A DNA stretch of 16,641 bases from CAZFQG01 sp964520785 (GCA_964520785.1 CAZFQG010000148.1:1-16641), one strand, 5' to 3'. Positions 6,059 to 14,034 are shown, counted from the stretch's first letter. Notes: generated by a model from the letters alone, not told the origin. Translations and numbers: made by a program.

Positions 6059-6691
6059 TCAGACCAGACCGCGACGAACGGCCCAAACGGCCGCTTGCGT
6101 CCGATCGCTCACGGCGATCTTGCGGAGGATATTCTGCACGTGCTCTTTGACCGTCTCCACGCTAATCTCGAGCGACCGGCCGATCTCCTTGTTGCTCAAA
6201 CCAAGCGCCACGTGCCGGAGCACCTGAGTCTCGCGCTGCGTCAGCGGCACCTCGTCGTCTTCCAACGTCTGACGAATCCGCATTGTCCCGGCGATACGCT
6301 TCAACTCCCCAAGTCGGCTTGGCGATTCACCCTTCGCGGTGGATCGGATCGTCTCGATCATCGCATCCCTGCTCGATCCCTTCAGAATGTAGTCGCAAGC
6401 ACCCAATGCGACGGATCGCGCGATGTACGTCGGGTTGTCATACGTCGAGAGCATCACGACCTTGGTTTCGGGATGCTTATCTTTTATGCGCTCGAGGGTC
6501 TGGAGTCCGTCCAGCCCGGGCATACGAATGTCGAGCAGCACGACGTCGACGGGGGTGTTCTCCAGCAGATCGAGACATTCCTTACCGGATGCCGCTTCAG
6601 CAACAATCTCGATGTCGGAATCGGCCAACAACGTGGCGAGTCCCGTGCGGATCACTTCGTGATCGTCAACAACAATAACCCTAATGCTCAT
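6059..6691 (-). CDS. NarL/FixJ-family response regulator
   Basis: A two-component transcription regulator, phosphorylated by an unidentified histidine kinase. It is 210 aa, the standard length. Receiver domain (1-120): acidic pair Asp9/Asp10, phospho-acceptor Asp54 in VVLLDIRMPG, Ser82/Thr83 switch, and Lys104 in YILKGS. LuxR-type helix-turn-helix (about 150-210): LTQRETQVLRHVALGLSNKE, then EISVETVKEHVQNIL and the recognition-type ending RKIAVSDRTQA. The start is ATG at 6691, preceded by GGGAG with a 6-nt gap; an upstream frame to 6748 has no such signal. No kinase gene is adjacent, so it is an orphan here. Its leader has an inverted repeat plus T-run just before the ribosome binding site. 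It converges with the ceramidase fragment; only 47 bp separate them. Confidence 0.95.
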   Translation of the reverse strand: MSIRVIVVDDHEVIRTGLATLLADSDIEIVAEAASGKECLDLLENTPVDVVLLDIRMPGLDGLQTLERIKDKHPETKVVMLSTYDNPTYIARSVALGACDYILKGSSRDAMIETIRSTAKGESPSRLGELKRIAGTMRIRQTLEDDEVPLTQRETQVLRHVALGLSNKEIGRSLEISVETVKEHVQNILRKIAVSDRTQAAVWAVRRGLV

Positions 6692-6697
6692 GGGTAT

Positions 6698-6725
6698 CTC
6701 CCAAAAAAAACGGATTTGTAAATCC
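6698..6725 (-). promoter_or_regulatory. Inverted repeat plus T8 run before the ribosome binding site of the NarL-type gene
   Basis: On the minus strand GGATTT AC AAATCC (6712-6725) is followed by G and eight T (6703-6710), then GGGAG (6698-6702). The layout resembles a weak intrinsic terminator or attenuator directly ahead of the Shine-Dalgarno. The dyad could equally be an operator for autoregulation. Read as a hairpin, the stem is only 5-6 bp. Confidence 0.45.
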
Positions 6726-6997
6726 TTAGACTTTGCGATCCGGTGCAATCTCCCTTAATGGTAGTACATAGTCCAGACAAAGGGAATCCCCAAAAGCATT
6801 AGAAACCCCTCTTTTAAGGCAGAATCTTCAATCCGATCCCCCTCATGGAGGGAATATGCAAGAAAAATAGCTTCATAGAGCTGTACTATACCCCCTTTTT
6901 ATGCTAAGCCCTGCGTCTACGAACGGTCTTCCGGGAGTTTCCACTCTGCGGGCTGTCGTTTCCATTCTTTCCTCCTTTTCGATACCAATGGAATCAC

Positions 6998-7025
6998 TAT
7001 AATAGGCTATATCTATATAGCTATT
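6998..7025. promoter_or_regulatory. AT-rich near-perfect palindrome overlapping a TATAAT
   Basis: Core GCTATAT CT ATATAGC (7006-7021); allowing one bulged G it extends to 7001-7025 with 11 bp per arm. TATAAT at 6998-7003 on the plus strand abuts it, but there is no acceptable -35. It looks like an operator or a DNA-bending site in the centre of the divergent region. Confidence 0.45.
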
Positions 7026-7159
7026 AAGTGTTATTTCGTCGTTGCATTCAGAACAAAACACACCGGAATGAGACCGAGGGCATTGTTGCCTTAACCTTGC
7101 ACTCCTCGCAGGTTGACGAATCGCAACTTGTGACGTAGAGAAATAACGACGAGGGATTC

Positions 7160-7183
7160 ACGCAGCATGATCTCGGGCTGCGT
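7160..7183 (+). promoter_or_regulatory. Possible upstream activator site (7-bp dyad)
   Basis: ACGCAGC (7160-7166) and GCTGCGT (7177-7183) are perfect arms around 10 nt. The centre is about 100 bp upstream of the start predicted from the sigma54-type promoter at 7247, a usual distance for enhancer-binding activators. It may be bound by the NtrC-type product itself. Confidence 0.35.
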
Positions 7184-7246
7184 AACGCAACAGGATGTTC
7201 TCCAGACAACGCGTCGAATCAGAAAGACCACCGTTGATTGGACCCT

Positions 7247-7261
7247 TGGTGGTTTGTTTGC
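7247..7261 (+). promoter_or_regulatory. Possible sigma54 (-24/-12) promoter of the NtrC-type gene
   Basis: TGGTGGT TTGT TTGC keeps the diagnostic -24 GG and -12 GC with 10 bp between, and TTGC in full. The rest of the -24 element (CACG in the consensus) is poor. The leader would be about 160 nt. Confidence 0.45.
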
Positions 7262-7285
7262 GTGTTGCGCGGCGAGTCAGGCGTG

Positions 7286-7338
7286 GTACGGCAAGGCCGC
7301 GATGGCCTTTTTGAATAGTTGAAAAAACCTTGCCGTAC
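7286..7338 (+). promoter_or_regulatory. Possible attenuator: alternative hairpins in the NtrC-type leader
   Basis: Terminator-like hairpin AAGGCC (7293-7298)/GGCCTT (7304-7309) followed by T. A longer perfect 11-bp pairing GTACGGCAAGG (7286-7296)/CCTTGCCGTAC (7328-7338) uses the same AAGG bases, so the two structures exclude each other. This resembles a terminator/antiterminator switch about 95 bp before the start codon. The terminator stem is short. Confidence 0.45.
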
Positions 7339-7387
7339 AAATGGGTAAATGGAAAACCACCCGTTGATATGGTTTCTGATCGGGTTG

Positions 7388-7408
7388 AAGAGCCGCGAGG
7401 AGGCTCTT
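7388..7408 (+). promoter_or_regulatory. Hairpin just upstream of the NtrC-type ribosome binding site
   Basis: AAGAGCC (7388-7394) pairs with GGCTCTT (7402-7408) over a 7-nt loop. It lies 12 bp before the GAGGAG ribosome binding site (7421-7426) and could modulate translation or transcript stability. Confidence 0.45.
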
Positions 7409-7431
7409 TCCACGGATTAAGAGGAGTGCTC

Positions 7432-8820
7432 ATGAATCGCGGAAGACTGCTTCTGGTGGACGATGACCGCAGTGTCGTGCAATCGATGGCCGATTGGCTG
7501 CGCAGCTTGGGATATGAACTCGACACCGCGTTGACATTCAAAGAGGCTACCGCGCATATCGATCGAAGAACCTACGACTTGGTCCTAGCCGATCTCCGAT
7601 TGGATGAGAAGGATGGATTTGAACTGCTGGACTACTCTCGGCGAAAAGCGCCGGATACCAGCGTCATCATGATCAGCGGGTATGGGATGGTGGAAACGGC
7701 CATGGAGGCGATCCGTCTGGGTGCGTTTGATTTCCTAACGAAACCGCTCATCGACGAGGAACTGGAGCTTTCGATCGACCGCGTTCTCAACCAGCGTCGC
7801 GTCCTCGAAGAGAACAAAAACCTCAAAGCCCAGTTGGACTTGCGGTTCGGAATCGATAACGTCGTCGGAAGCGATCACCGGATGCTCCGCGTCTATGACA
7901 TGATCGAGAGTGTCGCCGATACCAAGGCCACCGTCCTAGTCACCGGGGAAAGCGGGACCGGGAAGTCCCTGATCGCCCGGGCCATTCACCACCTTAGCCC
8001 GCGGCGAGATAAACCGTTCGTCGAAATCGCGTGCGGGGCATTGCCCGAAAGCCTCCTGGAGAGCGAGCTTTTCGGACATGTCAGCGGCTCGTTTACGGGG
8101 GCGACGCACGACAAAATGGGGAAGTTCGCCTTGGCGGACGGCGGGACGATTTTTCTGGACGAGATCGGCACCGCCACCCCGGGCTTGCAGGTGAAACTCC
8201 TGCGTATCCTTCAGGACCTCCAGTTCGAGCCGGTCGGTGGAACGAAAACATACACGGTCGACACGCGGGTGATCCTCGCGACGAACGAAGATCTTTCGAA
8301 GCTTGTCGCCGAGGGCCGGTTTCGCCAGGACCTGTACTACCGCGTAAACGTGATCAATATCGAATTACCTCCGTTGCGCGAGCGGATTTCCGACATTCCA
8401 CTGCTGTCTCGGCACTTTCTCGACAAGTTGCGAGACAACGCGGGGAAAAAGGGAGTCACCGGTTTTACGCCCGCGGCGATCGCCGCGCTGCAGGCCTACA
8501 CTTGGCCGGGCAACGTCCGCGAATTGCAGAACGTCATCGAAAGGGCCGTCCTTTTGGGCAAACACGATCTAATCGGCGTGGAGGATCTTCCGGAGACATT
8601 CTTCACCGCTCAAAAGTATCCGGCCGAAAACGGTTCCGTCGTGGGAAAGACGCTGAAGGAGGCGCTCGCCGCGCCCGAGCGCCGGATCATCATGGAAGTC
8701 CTGAAAGCCCACGATTGGAACCGCAACGCCACCGCGGACAGCCTCGGGATCAACCGAACGACTCTTTACAAGAAGATGAAACGGCTGCGTATCGAAGACG
8801 AAATCCCGGCCGGACGTTAG
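7432..8820 (+). CDS. Sigma54-dependent NtrC-family response regulator
   Basis: Enhancer-binding protein that remodels sigma54-RNA polymerase using ATP after phosphorylation. It is 462 aa with the full three-domain layout. Receiver (1-120): Asp10/Asp11, phospho-acceptor Asp54, Ser82, Lys104. AAA+ domain (about 143-375): Walker A GESGTGKS at 172-179, sigma54-contact loop GSFTGA at 219-224 (usual form GAFTGA), Walker B GGTIFLDE at 237-244, and the late WPGNVRELQN motif. A Fis-type helix-turn-helix at the C-terminus (NRNATADSLGINRTTLYKKM). The start is ATG at 7432 after GAGGAG; upstream in-frame starts lie in the structured leader. No kinase is adjacent. It is divergent from the NarL-type regulator and converges with murD. 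Confidence 0.96.
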   Translation: MNRGRLLLVDDDRSVVQSMADWLRSLGYELDTALTFKEATAHIDRRTYDLVLADLRLDEKDGFELLDYSRRKAPDTSVIMISGYGMVETAMEAIRLGAFDFLTKPLIDEELELSIDRVLNQRRVLEENKNLKAQLDLRFGIDNVVGSDHRMLRVYDMIESVADTKATVLVTGESGTGKSLIARAIHHLSPRRDKPFVEIACGALPESLLESELFGHVSGSFTGATHDKMGKFALADGGTIFLDEIGTATPGLQVKLLRILQDLQFEPVGGTKTYTVDTRVILATNEDLSKLVAEGRFRQDLYYRVNVINIELPPLRERISDIPLLSRHFLDKLRDNAGKKGVTGFTPAAIAALQAYTWPGNVRELQNVIERAVLLGKHDLIGVEDLPETFFTAQKYPAENGSVVGKTLKEALAAPERRIIMEVLKAHDWNRNATADSLGINRTTLYKKMKRLRIEDEIPAGR

Positions 8821-8883
8821 AACACGCCGGGATCGATTCTTAAGCGCCTTCTCGGTTGCATTCCGCCCTTCTCGGTGGAAATT

Positions 8884-8912
8884 AGCGATTCCGTCGGGCG
8901 CAACGAATCGCT
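8884..8912. terminator. Hairpin between convergent genes
   Basis: AGCGATTC (8884-8891) pairs with GAATCGCT (8905-8912) around 13 nt, in the 100-bp gap between the convergent NtrC-type gene and murD. Being symmetrical it could serve both strands, but no T-run follows on either side. Confidence 0.35.
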
Positions 8913-8920
8913 CGCACGCG

Positions 8921-10276
8921 TCATTCGGCACCATACGGTGGACATGCGGTTCCCTCGTATTCCCTCAATAAGGCACGGAACGAATCCGACCGTTCCACGT
9001 AGTTGGCGAATTGATCCGTGCTGGCGAATCCCGGCGAGAAGAGAATCGCGTCGCCTTCGCACGAGTGAAGAAGTACCCACTCACAGGCTTCTCGCAAGGT
9101 TTCGACGGCGACACACGAATACCGGGGGTCTTGAGCCAAGAGGCGCTGGCGCGCTTCCGGCGCGACCGATCCGAAAAAGGCCGTCCCGCGTGCGGTTTGC
9201 CGGATCGCTCTTATAAGGGGCTCCAAGTCCATGCTTTTGTTCTTTCCTCCAACGAGAAGCCAGAACGGTCCCGGAATCGCGGTCATCGCGGCGATCGTCG
9301 ATTGAGGAGTGGTCGAAGCGGAGTCGTCGAAGCAACGGCGATTGACTTTGAAGCGTACCGGGCTCAATCGGTGATCAAGTCCCTGGAACGTCGAAACCAC
9401 GTCGATCGAACGACTCGGTTCGCATCCGGTCAAGCGAGCCAGAGTCACCGCAACCGCGGCGTTTTCCCGATTATGAGCACCGGGGATTCGCAAAAGCGGT
9501 AGAACTCGCGTGTCCACGGGCGGTTCGATCTTGAGGCCCGCGTTTTCGTCCGGACGCAACCATGCATCCAATGCCGAATCGCAAGGGTTCATCACGACGG
9601 CGGCCCCTGGTTCGGCGAAATCGAAGAGACGTCGCTTCGCGGCGGCGTATTCTGCAAGCGTTCCGTGGCGATCCAGATGATTGGCGGAAAAATTCGTGAG
9701 CGCCAGTAAAGCAAGGCGGGCTCGCGGAGGACCCAGTTGCGCGAGCTGAAAACTACTGATCTCGAGAACGACCCAGTCTTCGGGGCGAATCCGGTCGAGG
9801 TCGTCCAGAAGGCTGCGGCCGATATTACCGCCGAGCCAGGCGGTCCGACCGCACGCGTCGAGCACATGGGCCGTCATCGCGGAGGTAGTCGATTTCCCGT
9901 TCGTCCCGGAGACGCCGATCACGGGGCAAGGACACGCATCGAGGAAGAGTTCCGGTTCGGAAGTGAGCACGGCGCCCGACTCCCGCGCAATGTCCAGAAA
10001 AGGGTTTTCGGGAGAAACGGCCGGGTTGACGATAACGACCTCGGCCGACTCGAAATCGCGCGGATCATGCCCCCCAAGGCGGAGCCTCTCCAGCGGAACG
10101 TCGGCCAACCCGCTCAGCGGCGCACGAAGGGATTTCTCGGCGGCCAGGTCGGTCAGTGTGACGCGGGCACCCAACCGCGAGGCGTACCTGACGGCGGCCG
10201 CTCCCCCACCGAATCGGCCGAGGCCCATTACCGTAACGCGCTTGCCGCTAAGCCGAATCGGAGGAAGAAGTGCCAT
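8921..10276 (-). CDS. murD: UDP-N-acetylmuramoyl-L-alanine--D-glutamate ligase MurD
   Basis: Cytoplasmic Mur ligase that adds D-glutamate to UDP-MurNAc-L-Ala during peptidoglycan precursor synthesis, using ATP. It is 451 aa, typical. N-terminal UDP-binding domain with VMGLGRFGGG at 16-25. Central ATPase with GTNGKST at 124-130, NHLDRH at 199-204 and Lys214, the position of the carbamylated lysine. HNREN at 268-272 opens the C-terminal part, which ends with SPGFASTDQFANY. In the DSKAT-type motif the lysine is replaced: DDSASTTP at 317-324. The gene starts 19 bp after the large membrane protein gene on the same strand, so the two are likely cotranscribed. The Shine-Dalgarno is weak (AAGGAA 14 nt upstream). 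No other division/cell-wall (dcw) gene is next to it. Confidence 0.94.
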   Translation of the reverse strand: MALLPPIRLSGKRVTVMGLGRFGGGAAAVRYASRLGARVTLTDLAAEKSLRAPLSGLADVPLERLRLGGHDPRDFESAEVVIVNPAVSPENPFLDIARESGAVLTSEPELFLDACPCPVIGVSGTNGKSTTSAMTAHVLDACGRTAWLGGNIGRSLLDDLDRIRPEDWVVLEISSFQLAQLGPPRARLALLALTNFSANHLDRHGTLAEYAAAKRRLFDFAEPGAAVVMNPCDSALDAWLRPDENAGLKIEPPVDTRVLPLLRIPGAHNRENAAVAVTLARLTGCEPSRSIDVVSTFQGLDHRLSPVRFKVNRRCFDDSASTTPQSTIAAMTAIPGPFWLLVGGKNKSMDLEPLIRAIRQTARGTAFFGSVAPEARQRLLAQDPRYSCVAVETLREACEWVLLHSCEGDAILFSPGFASTDQFANYVERSDSFRALLREYEGTACPPYGAE

Positions 10277-10295
10277 TCGCTGCGCGGCGGGTTCC

Positions 10296-13200
10296 TTACT
10301 CCGTCGCCGCCCCTTCGAGGTTCAGTCGCTCGTAGTATTTGCGATTCATCTCCTCCCAACCGGGGGGGGAAGGATCTTGCATGCTGCCGAAGAGTTCCTT
10401 TTGAATATCGCCGGGCAGGTTGGACGACGTATCCTTGCGAATTTCGAACTCCCCCCCGGCGTGGCGTTTTATGTCTCCGAGCCCTTCCAGCAGAACCTTG
10501 CGCTGACGGAGAGCGTTTTGGTAACGTCCGGCTTTCAAGTCCCGTTCAACTTGAGCCATCACCTCGATCATCTTTTCGAGGTCCGTCCGGTGGTAATTCA
10601 TGATTTTGAACTGGAGATCGACGGCTTCGGCCTTGTTTCGCAGCGTCGCCTGCTTGCCGGCGAGCCGGTCCAGGTCGCGCTGCCCCGGCGGACGCCGCGA
10701 CGGTCCTTCAAGTCCTTCCCCACCTTGACCGCTTTCCTTTCCACCCCCGGTGGCGCCCCCGGTAGGATCCTTACTGTGGTCCTTTACCTGGCCCTTTTCG
10801 AAAGGATCGTCCGCCAAACGGCTTGGCGTCTTACGGCCGCCCTTACCGACCGCCTCGTCGCCTACGAATTCCCCGCTCGACTTACCGCTGCGTCCCTCGC
10901 CGCTCCGGCCGGCCATTTCGCTCGTGTTGGGAAGCGTGTTCCCGGTCACGCCCTTGGCTCCCATGTCGGAAATCGGTCCGTCCTTGGCATCCCAGCCGGC
11001 CCCCTTGTCGAGAGAGTCGGCGGCACTGCTGGAAACATCTTCCATCTCATCGAAAAGATCCTCCTCCTCTTCGGCCAGTTCGCCGATGAGATCTTCGAGT
11101 TCTCCCATCAGTTCGGCCATGGGGGCTTCCTTGCCTTCGTCCGAAACATACTCCTCCTGACTCCAGCGTTCACGGTCCGCCTCGTCGGGAAGCCATTTCT
11201 CCATGTTGGTCGTGATTTCCTCCGCCATCTCCGCGCCCAATTGCTCCAGTGGAACGGCGATGTCGGCGCACTTCTTGGTAAGCGCGTCCGCGGCCATTTT
11301 CAATTCGGTTTGGATTTCAACCGCCTCTTGCAGCAAGGAGCTGTTGGCGAAATCCTGCTCCGGCACCTTACTCATGTCGGAGTGGATTTCTTTCATGAAC
11401 CGCGAAAGGTCGTCCTCCGTCTGGGCCAGCTTCTTCAGCAACTGCTCGTCCTCCTCCGTGAAGTCCTCCACGGGCTTCTTCGCGAGATTCTCGCTGGCCT
11501 CGATCACGCGTCTCTGTTGCTCCAGGAACTCCTCCAACTTGTCGCGAATATCCTCGAGTTTCTGCTTCGTGTCGCTCGGCAGATCACCACCAGGCCGCTT
11601 CTCCATCTCTGAAAGCTTCTCCGACTGCGCCTTCCGGTTGATGTCGAGCAGCTTCCGAAGGGTTCCGATGATGCGATCTTGGACCGCGGTCAGCTTGGGC
11701 ACCTCGACGGCGAGCCTCCGCGCGGCATCCGGTCCCACGAGAAGGTCGCAGTGGCCGACAGCCTCGACCATGTCGCCGTTGGCCAGCCGGCGGAGAATAC
11801 TCCGGAGTTCGGCGTCGGCATCCTTCTTCGAGGAGGCCAGCTTTTCGGCCAAAGCGGCCGTCGACGTCCGGACGTCGAGCTGCCGTGTCCGGACTTCTTC
11901 AGCTTTTTTCGAAGTCGACTCGACCATCTCGCCATGAAGCAACTTGGCGGCTTCGACCCTGGCGCGGACTTGCGCCTGAAGTATCTTGAAGAGGGCCGAA
12001 CGGACGTCTTCAAAATGGTCGATACTCGCCTTCACTTCCTCTTGGCGGTCGACGATCCGCAGAACGTGCCAAGGACTCTCCGTGCGCTGGGCCCGCAGGT
12101 CCGCGCCCCATCCGGCGAAATCGCGGCGATCGTACGCGACAGCGCGGATAAGTACGGTGTCTCCCGGCTTGATCTGATCCGGATCGAGCCGGCACGAGTG
12201 ATTCTTCAGGACGGCCGTGTCGCTTTCGAATTCGGTCCAGTTCGCCAGAAGCGTAGGCGCCGATTTGTCGCCGGCGGGATCGGAATCGGTTTCCCCGGCG
12301 GGTCGCGTCTTCAACTCCACTCGGACGCGGCCCAGGCCGTGGTCATCGCCGGCGCGGACGATGATGGGCAGCTCCGCGCCCGGGGCGGCCGTACCCTGCC
12401 GAGGCGGCTTGAGAAGCTGGACCGTCGGAGGCCGGTCCGGAACGACGGTGATCCGGTTGGGCCGCGGACTCGTGTCGGCGTGGCCGGCGTCATTGATCAA
12501 ATGGATGGCGAACGAGCCGTTTTCCAGCATCGGCACGCGCACGCTCATCAGAGTGCCGTCACCGCTGATGCCCCCGGCGAACCTTTGCGCGCCAAGCATG
12601 ACGTGGCCTCTGGCGATTGGGCAGGACGGACGGATCTGGAGTTCGGCGATCGTGTATTGGGGAGCTTGAAGGTCGGCGGTCTTCTGGAAGAACGTGTCCT
12701 CCGGACGATCGAGATACGGCGGGTACCGGAGCGTCACGCGGACATCGGCGACCATGGGTTTCCGACGGACACGAACCGAGTAGCGGCCGGTCTGGGAATC
12801 ACCGATCTCCAATCGGTAGACGAACGGTTTGAGAATCGAAGGAACCGTAAGCTTGTACTCGCCATGCCCCTCGTCGGGAGTCATGGGAAGCTCCTGCTCG
12901 GTCTCCCCCTCGAATGCGATAAACAGCGACCCCCGATACGGCACGTCTTCCGGATTCTCGATGAGGGCGGAGATAGTCAGGTTGTCTCCCAGCAACACCT
13001 CCGCGTTTCCCGGTTTGACTTCCTGAATCCTCACGGCTCCGACGGAAGGGACGAACTTCCAAGGCGTTAAGAGACGGCTGGCGGCGGAACCCCAGTTGGG
13101 CAGCAGGAGGTGGCACGCGACGGCCAGCGCGACGACGAAACCAAACACTCCGAGCGATTCCACGAAATCCCGCGGCGACTGCATCCGATCGGTGAAACGC

Positions 13201-13643
13201 CGCCAGCGGTCGACTCGAGCCGCCGCGTCGTCGAACGAAACACCCGCCAAGGCGGCTGCTCCGCGCTCGACCGCCGCCTGGCAGAAGACCCGGTTAACGT
13301 TCCTGGTATCCTCCGCCAACTGGACCAAGTTGATCAAATCGCTGCACAGTTCCGGCATCTGGATTTCCACCCGAATCGCCGTGGCTTCGATGGAGCGTTG
13401 GTGCCGCGTCAAGCGCTGAAAGACGAGGAAGACGAGTCCGGCCGTCACGAGAACCCAAATCAGTCCCAAGCCAAGGAGGGCGACTTGGGGAAGCCGGAAA
13501 AGCGCGTCGGCGAACATGAAGGCAAGAAACAGCGCCAGTGACGCCGCAAGCGAGAGGACGGTCGTGGACAGGAGAGTGAACAACCACCACCGCTGCCGCG
13601 TGGAATCGAGCCGTTCGAGGACGTGATTCGCGGTCGGAGACAT
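10296..13643 (-). CDS. Large three-TM envelope protein with coiled coils (DUF4175-like), function unknown
   Basis: 1115 aa, function unknown. Hydrophobic segments at about 19-43, 52-77 and 163-182 suggest a membrane-anchored N-terminus with the remainder outside the cytoplasm. From about 200 to 520 are beta-rich repeats with the phrase RYPPYLDRPED, which I associate with DUF4175-like planctomycete proteins. From about 540 to 880 the sequence is charged and strongly helical (many E, K, Q heptads), probably coiled coil. A Gly/Ser/Asp-rich linker covers about 900-1010, followed by a short helical C-terminal domain ending NRKYYERLNLEGAATE. The start is ATG at 13643 with AGGGA 7 nt upstream. It is the first gene of a likely two-gene unit with murD, suggesting a cell-envelope role. 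It is divergent from dnaK. Confidence 0.85.
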   Translation of the reverse strand: MSPTANHVLERLDSTRQRWWLFTLLSTTVLSLAASLALFLAFMFADALFRLPQVALLGLGLIWVLVTAGLVFLVFQRLTRHQRSIEATAIRVEIQMPELCSDLINLVQLAEDTRNVNRVFCQAAVERGAAALAGVSFDDAAARVDRWRRFTDRMQSPRDFVESLGVFGFVVALAVACHLLLPNWGSAASRLLTPWKFVPSVGAVRIQEVKPGNAEVLLGDNLTISALIENPEDVPYRGSLFIAFEGETEQELPMTPDEGHGEYKLTVPSILKPFVYRLEIGDSQTGRYSVRVRRKPMVADVRVTLRYPPYLDRPEDTFFQKTADLQAPQYTIAELQIRPSCPIARGHVMLGAQRFAGGISGDGTLMSVRVPMLENGSFAIHLINDAGHADTSPRPNRITVVPDRPPTVQLLKPPRQGTAAPGAELPIIVRAGDDHGLGRVRVELKTRPAGETDSDPAGDKSAPTLLANWTEFESDTAVLKNHSCRLDPDQIKPGDTVLIRAVAYDRRDFAGWGADLRAQRTESPWHVLRIVDRQEEVKASIDHFEDVRSALFKILQAQVRARVEAAKLLHGEMVESTSKKAEEVRTRQLDVRTSTAALAEKLASSKKDADAELRSILRRLANGDMVEAVGHCDLLVGPDAARRLAVEVPKLTAVQDRIIGTLRKLLDINRKAQSEKLSEMEKRPGGDLPSDTKQKLEDIRDKLEEFLEQQRRVIEASENLAKKPVEDFTEEDEQLLKKLAQTEDDLSRFMKEIHSDMSKVPEQDFANSSLLQEAVEIQTELKMAADALTKKCADIAVPLEQLGAEMAEEITTNMEKWLPDEADRERWSQEEYVSDEGKEAPMAELMGELEDLIGELAEEEEDLFDEMEDVSSSAADSLDKGAGWDAKDGPISDMGAKGVTGNTLPNTSEMAGRSGEGRSGKSSGEFVGDEAVGKGGRKTPSRLADDPFEKGQVKDHSKDPTGGATGGGKESGQGGEGLEGPSRRPPGQRDLDRLAGKQATLRNKAEAVDLQFKIMNYHRTDLEKMIEVMAQVERDLKAGRYQNALRQRKVLLEGLGDIKRHAGGEFEIRKDTSSNLPGDIQKELFGSMQDPSPPGWEEMNRKYYERLNLEGAATE

Positions 13644-13730
13644 GGTGAATTCCCTTCAGGCGGTGAACCAATGGTGACGGACTGCCATTCGGTGACTTCA
13701 AACTGATACGCATACTTGGCCCATTGTCGT

Positions 13731-13760
13731 ATTATCCCAAATGGATACCCTTCTTGTCAA
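13731..13760 (-). promoter_or_regulatory. Sigma70-type promoter of the DUF4175-like/murD unit
   Basis: On the minus strand a perfect TTGACA (13755-13760), an 18-bp spacer and GATAAT (13731-13736). The leader is about 80 nt. One of the best -35/-10 pairs in the window. Confidence 0.7.
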
Positions 13761-13813
13761 GCACGGTCTCCTTGCCTCTGAACCGTCGTAAGAGAGGCCT
13801 CAGCGACCGTGCT
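13760..13813. promoter_or_regulatory. Two-tier inverted repeat upstream of the divergent promoters
   Basis: Outer arms AGCACGGTC (13760-13768) and GACCGTGCT (13805-13813) enclose inner arms GCCTCT (13774-13779) and AGAGGC (13793-13798). The outer left arm begins on the -35 hexamer of the minus-strand promoter. It could be a regulator site or an extruded cruciform. Confidence 0.5.
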
Positions 13814-13848
13814 CGATCCACGTTTCAGGGCAAGCCCCCTTTCCTGAC

Positions 13849-13863
13849 CTGCCAAAATGGCAG
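13849..13863. promoter_or_regulatory. 15-bp palindrome CTGCCAAAATGGCAG
   Basis: Perfect 6-bp arms around AAA in the region between dnaK and the DUF4175-like gene. Its size and symmetry fit a dimeric repressor site; no regulator is identifiable. Confidence 0.45.
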
Positions 13864-13917
13864 CCTCTGTCCGTTCCGCGGTAATCTGACTCCCAAGTCG
13901 TCCCCCAACCGGTTACT

Positions 13918-13944
13918 GCAACCTGTTTTCTGGCATCAGGTTGC
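13918..13944. promoter_or_regulatory. 8-bp inverted repeat with 11-nt spacer
   Basis: GCAACCTG (13918-13925) and CAGGTTGC (13937-13944). About 60 bp upstream of the predicted dnaK -35. It is not CIRCE (arms differ from TTAGCACTC) but has a similar size and spacing. Confidence 0.45.
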
Positions 13945-14000
13945 GCATGGTGAGCGATCCTCGTGGGGTAGACTGGCACAGTCTTTGCAGTTGACTTAGT

Positions 14001-14029
14001 TTGAGTTTTTCGAACCTGGACAATACAAT
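14001..14029 (+). promoter_or_regulatory. Sigma70-type promoter of dnaK
   Basis: TTGAGT (14001-14006), a 17-bp spacer and TACAAT (14024-14029). The leader to the dnaK start is about 70 nt, with GAGGAAGGAG as ribosome binding site (14088-14097). Confidence 0.6.
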
Positions 14030-14034
14030 AACAT

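Larger units (their letters stand above)
6726..7246. other. AT-rich intergenic stretch between divergent regulators, no gene seen
   Basis: Short open frames occur here, but none has a ribosome binding site or a recognisable domain. Base composition drops to strongly AT-rich around 6995-7035, unlike the rest of the window. It contains dyads listed separately. A clear -35/-10 pair for the NarL-type gene was not found. Confidence 0.6.

Noticed and set aside
6873..7061. 62-codon open frame with CSEC near its start
   Set aside because: GTG start without a ribosome binding site; runs through the AT-rich palindrome; no family resemblance.
9963..11612. 549-codon open frame on the plus strand
   Set aside because: Shadow across the murD 5' part and the DUF4175-like gene; no recognisable domain and crosses two real genes.
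11679..13070. 463-codon open frame on the plus strand
   Set aside because: Antisense to the DUF4175-like gene, arginine-rich shadow composition.
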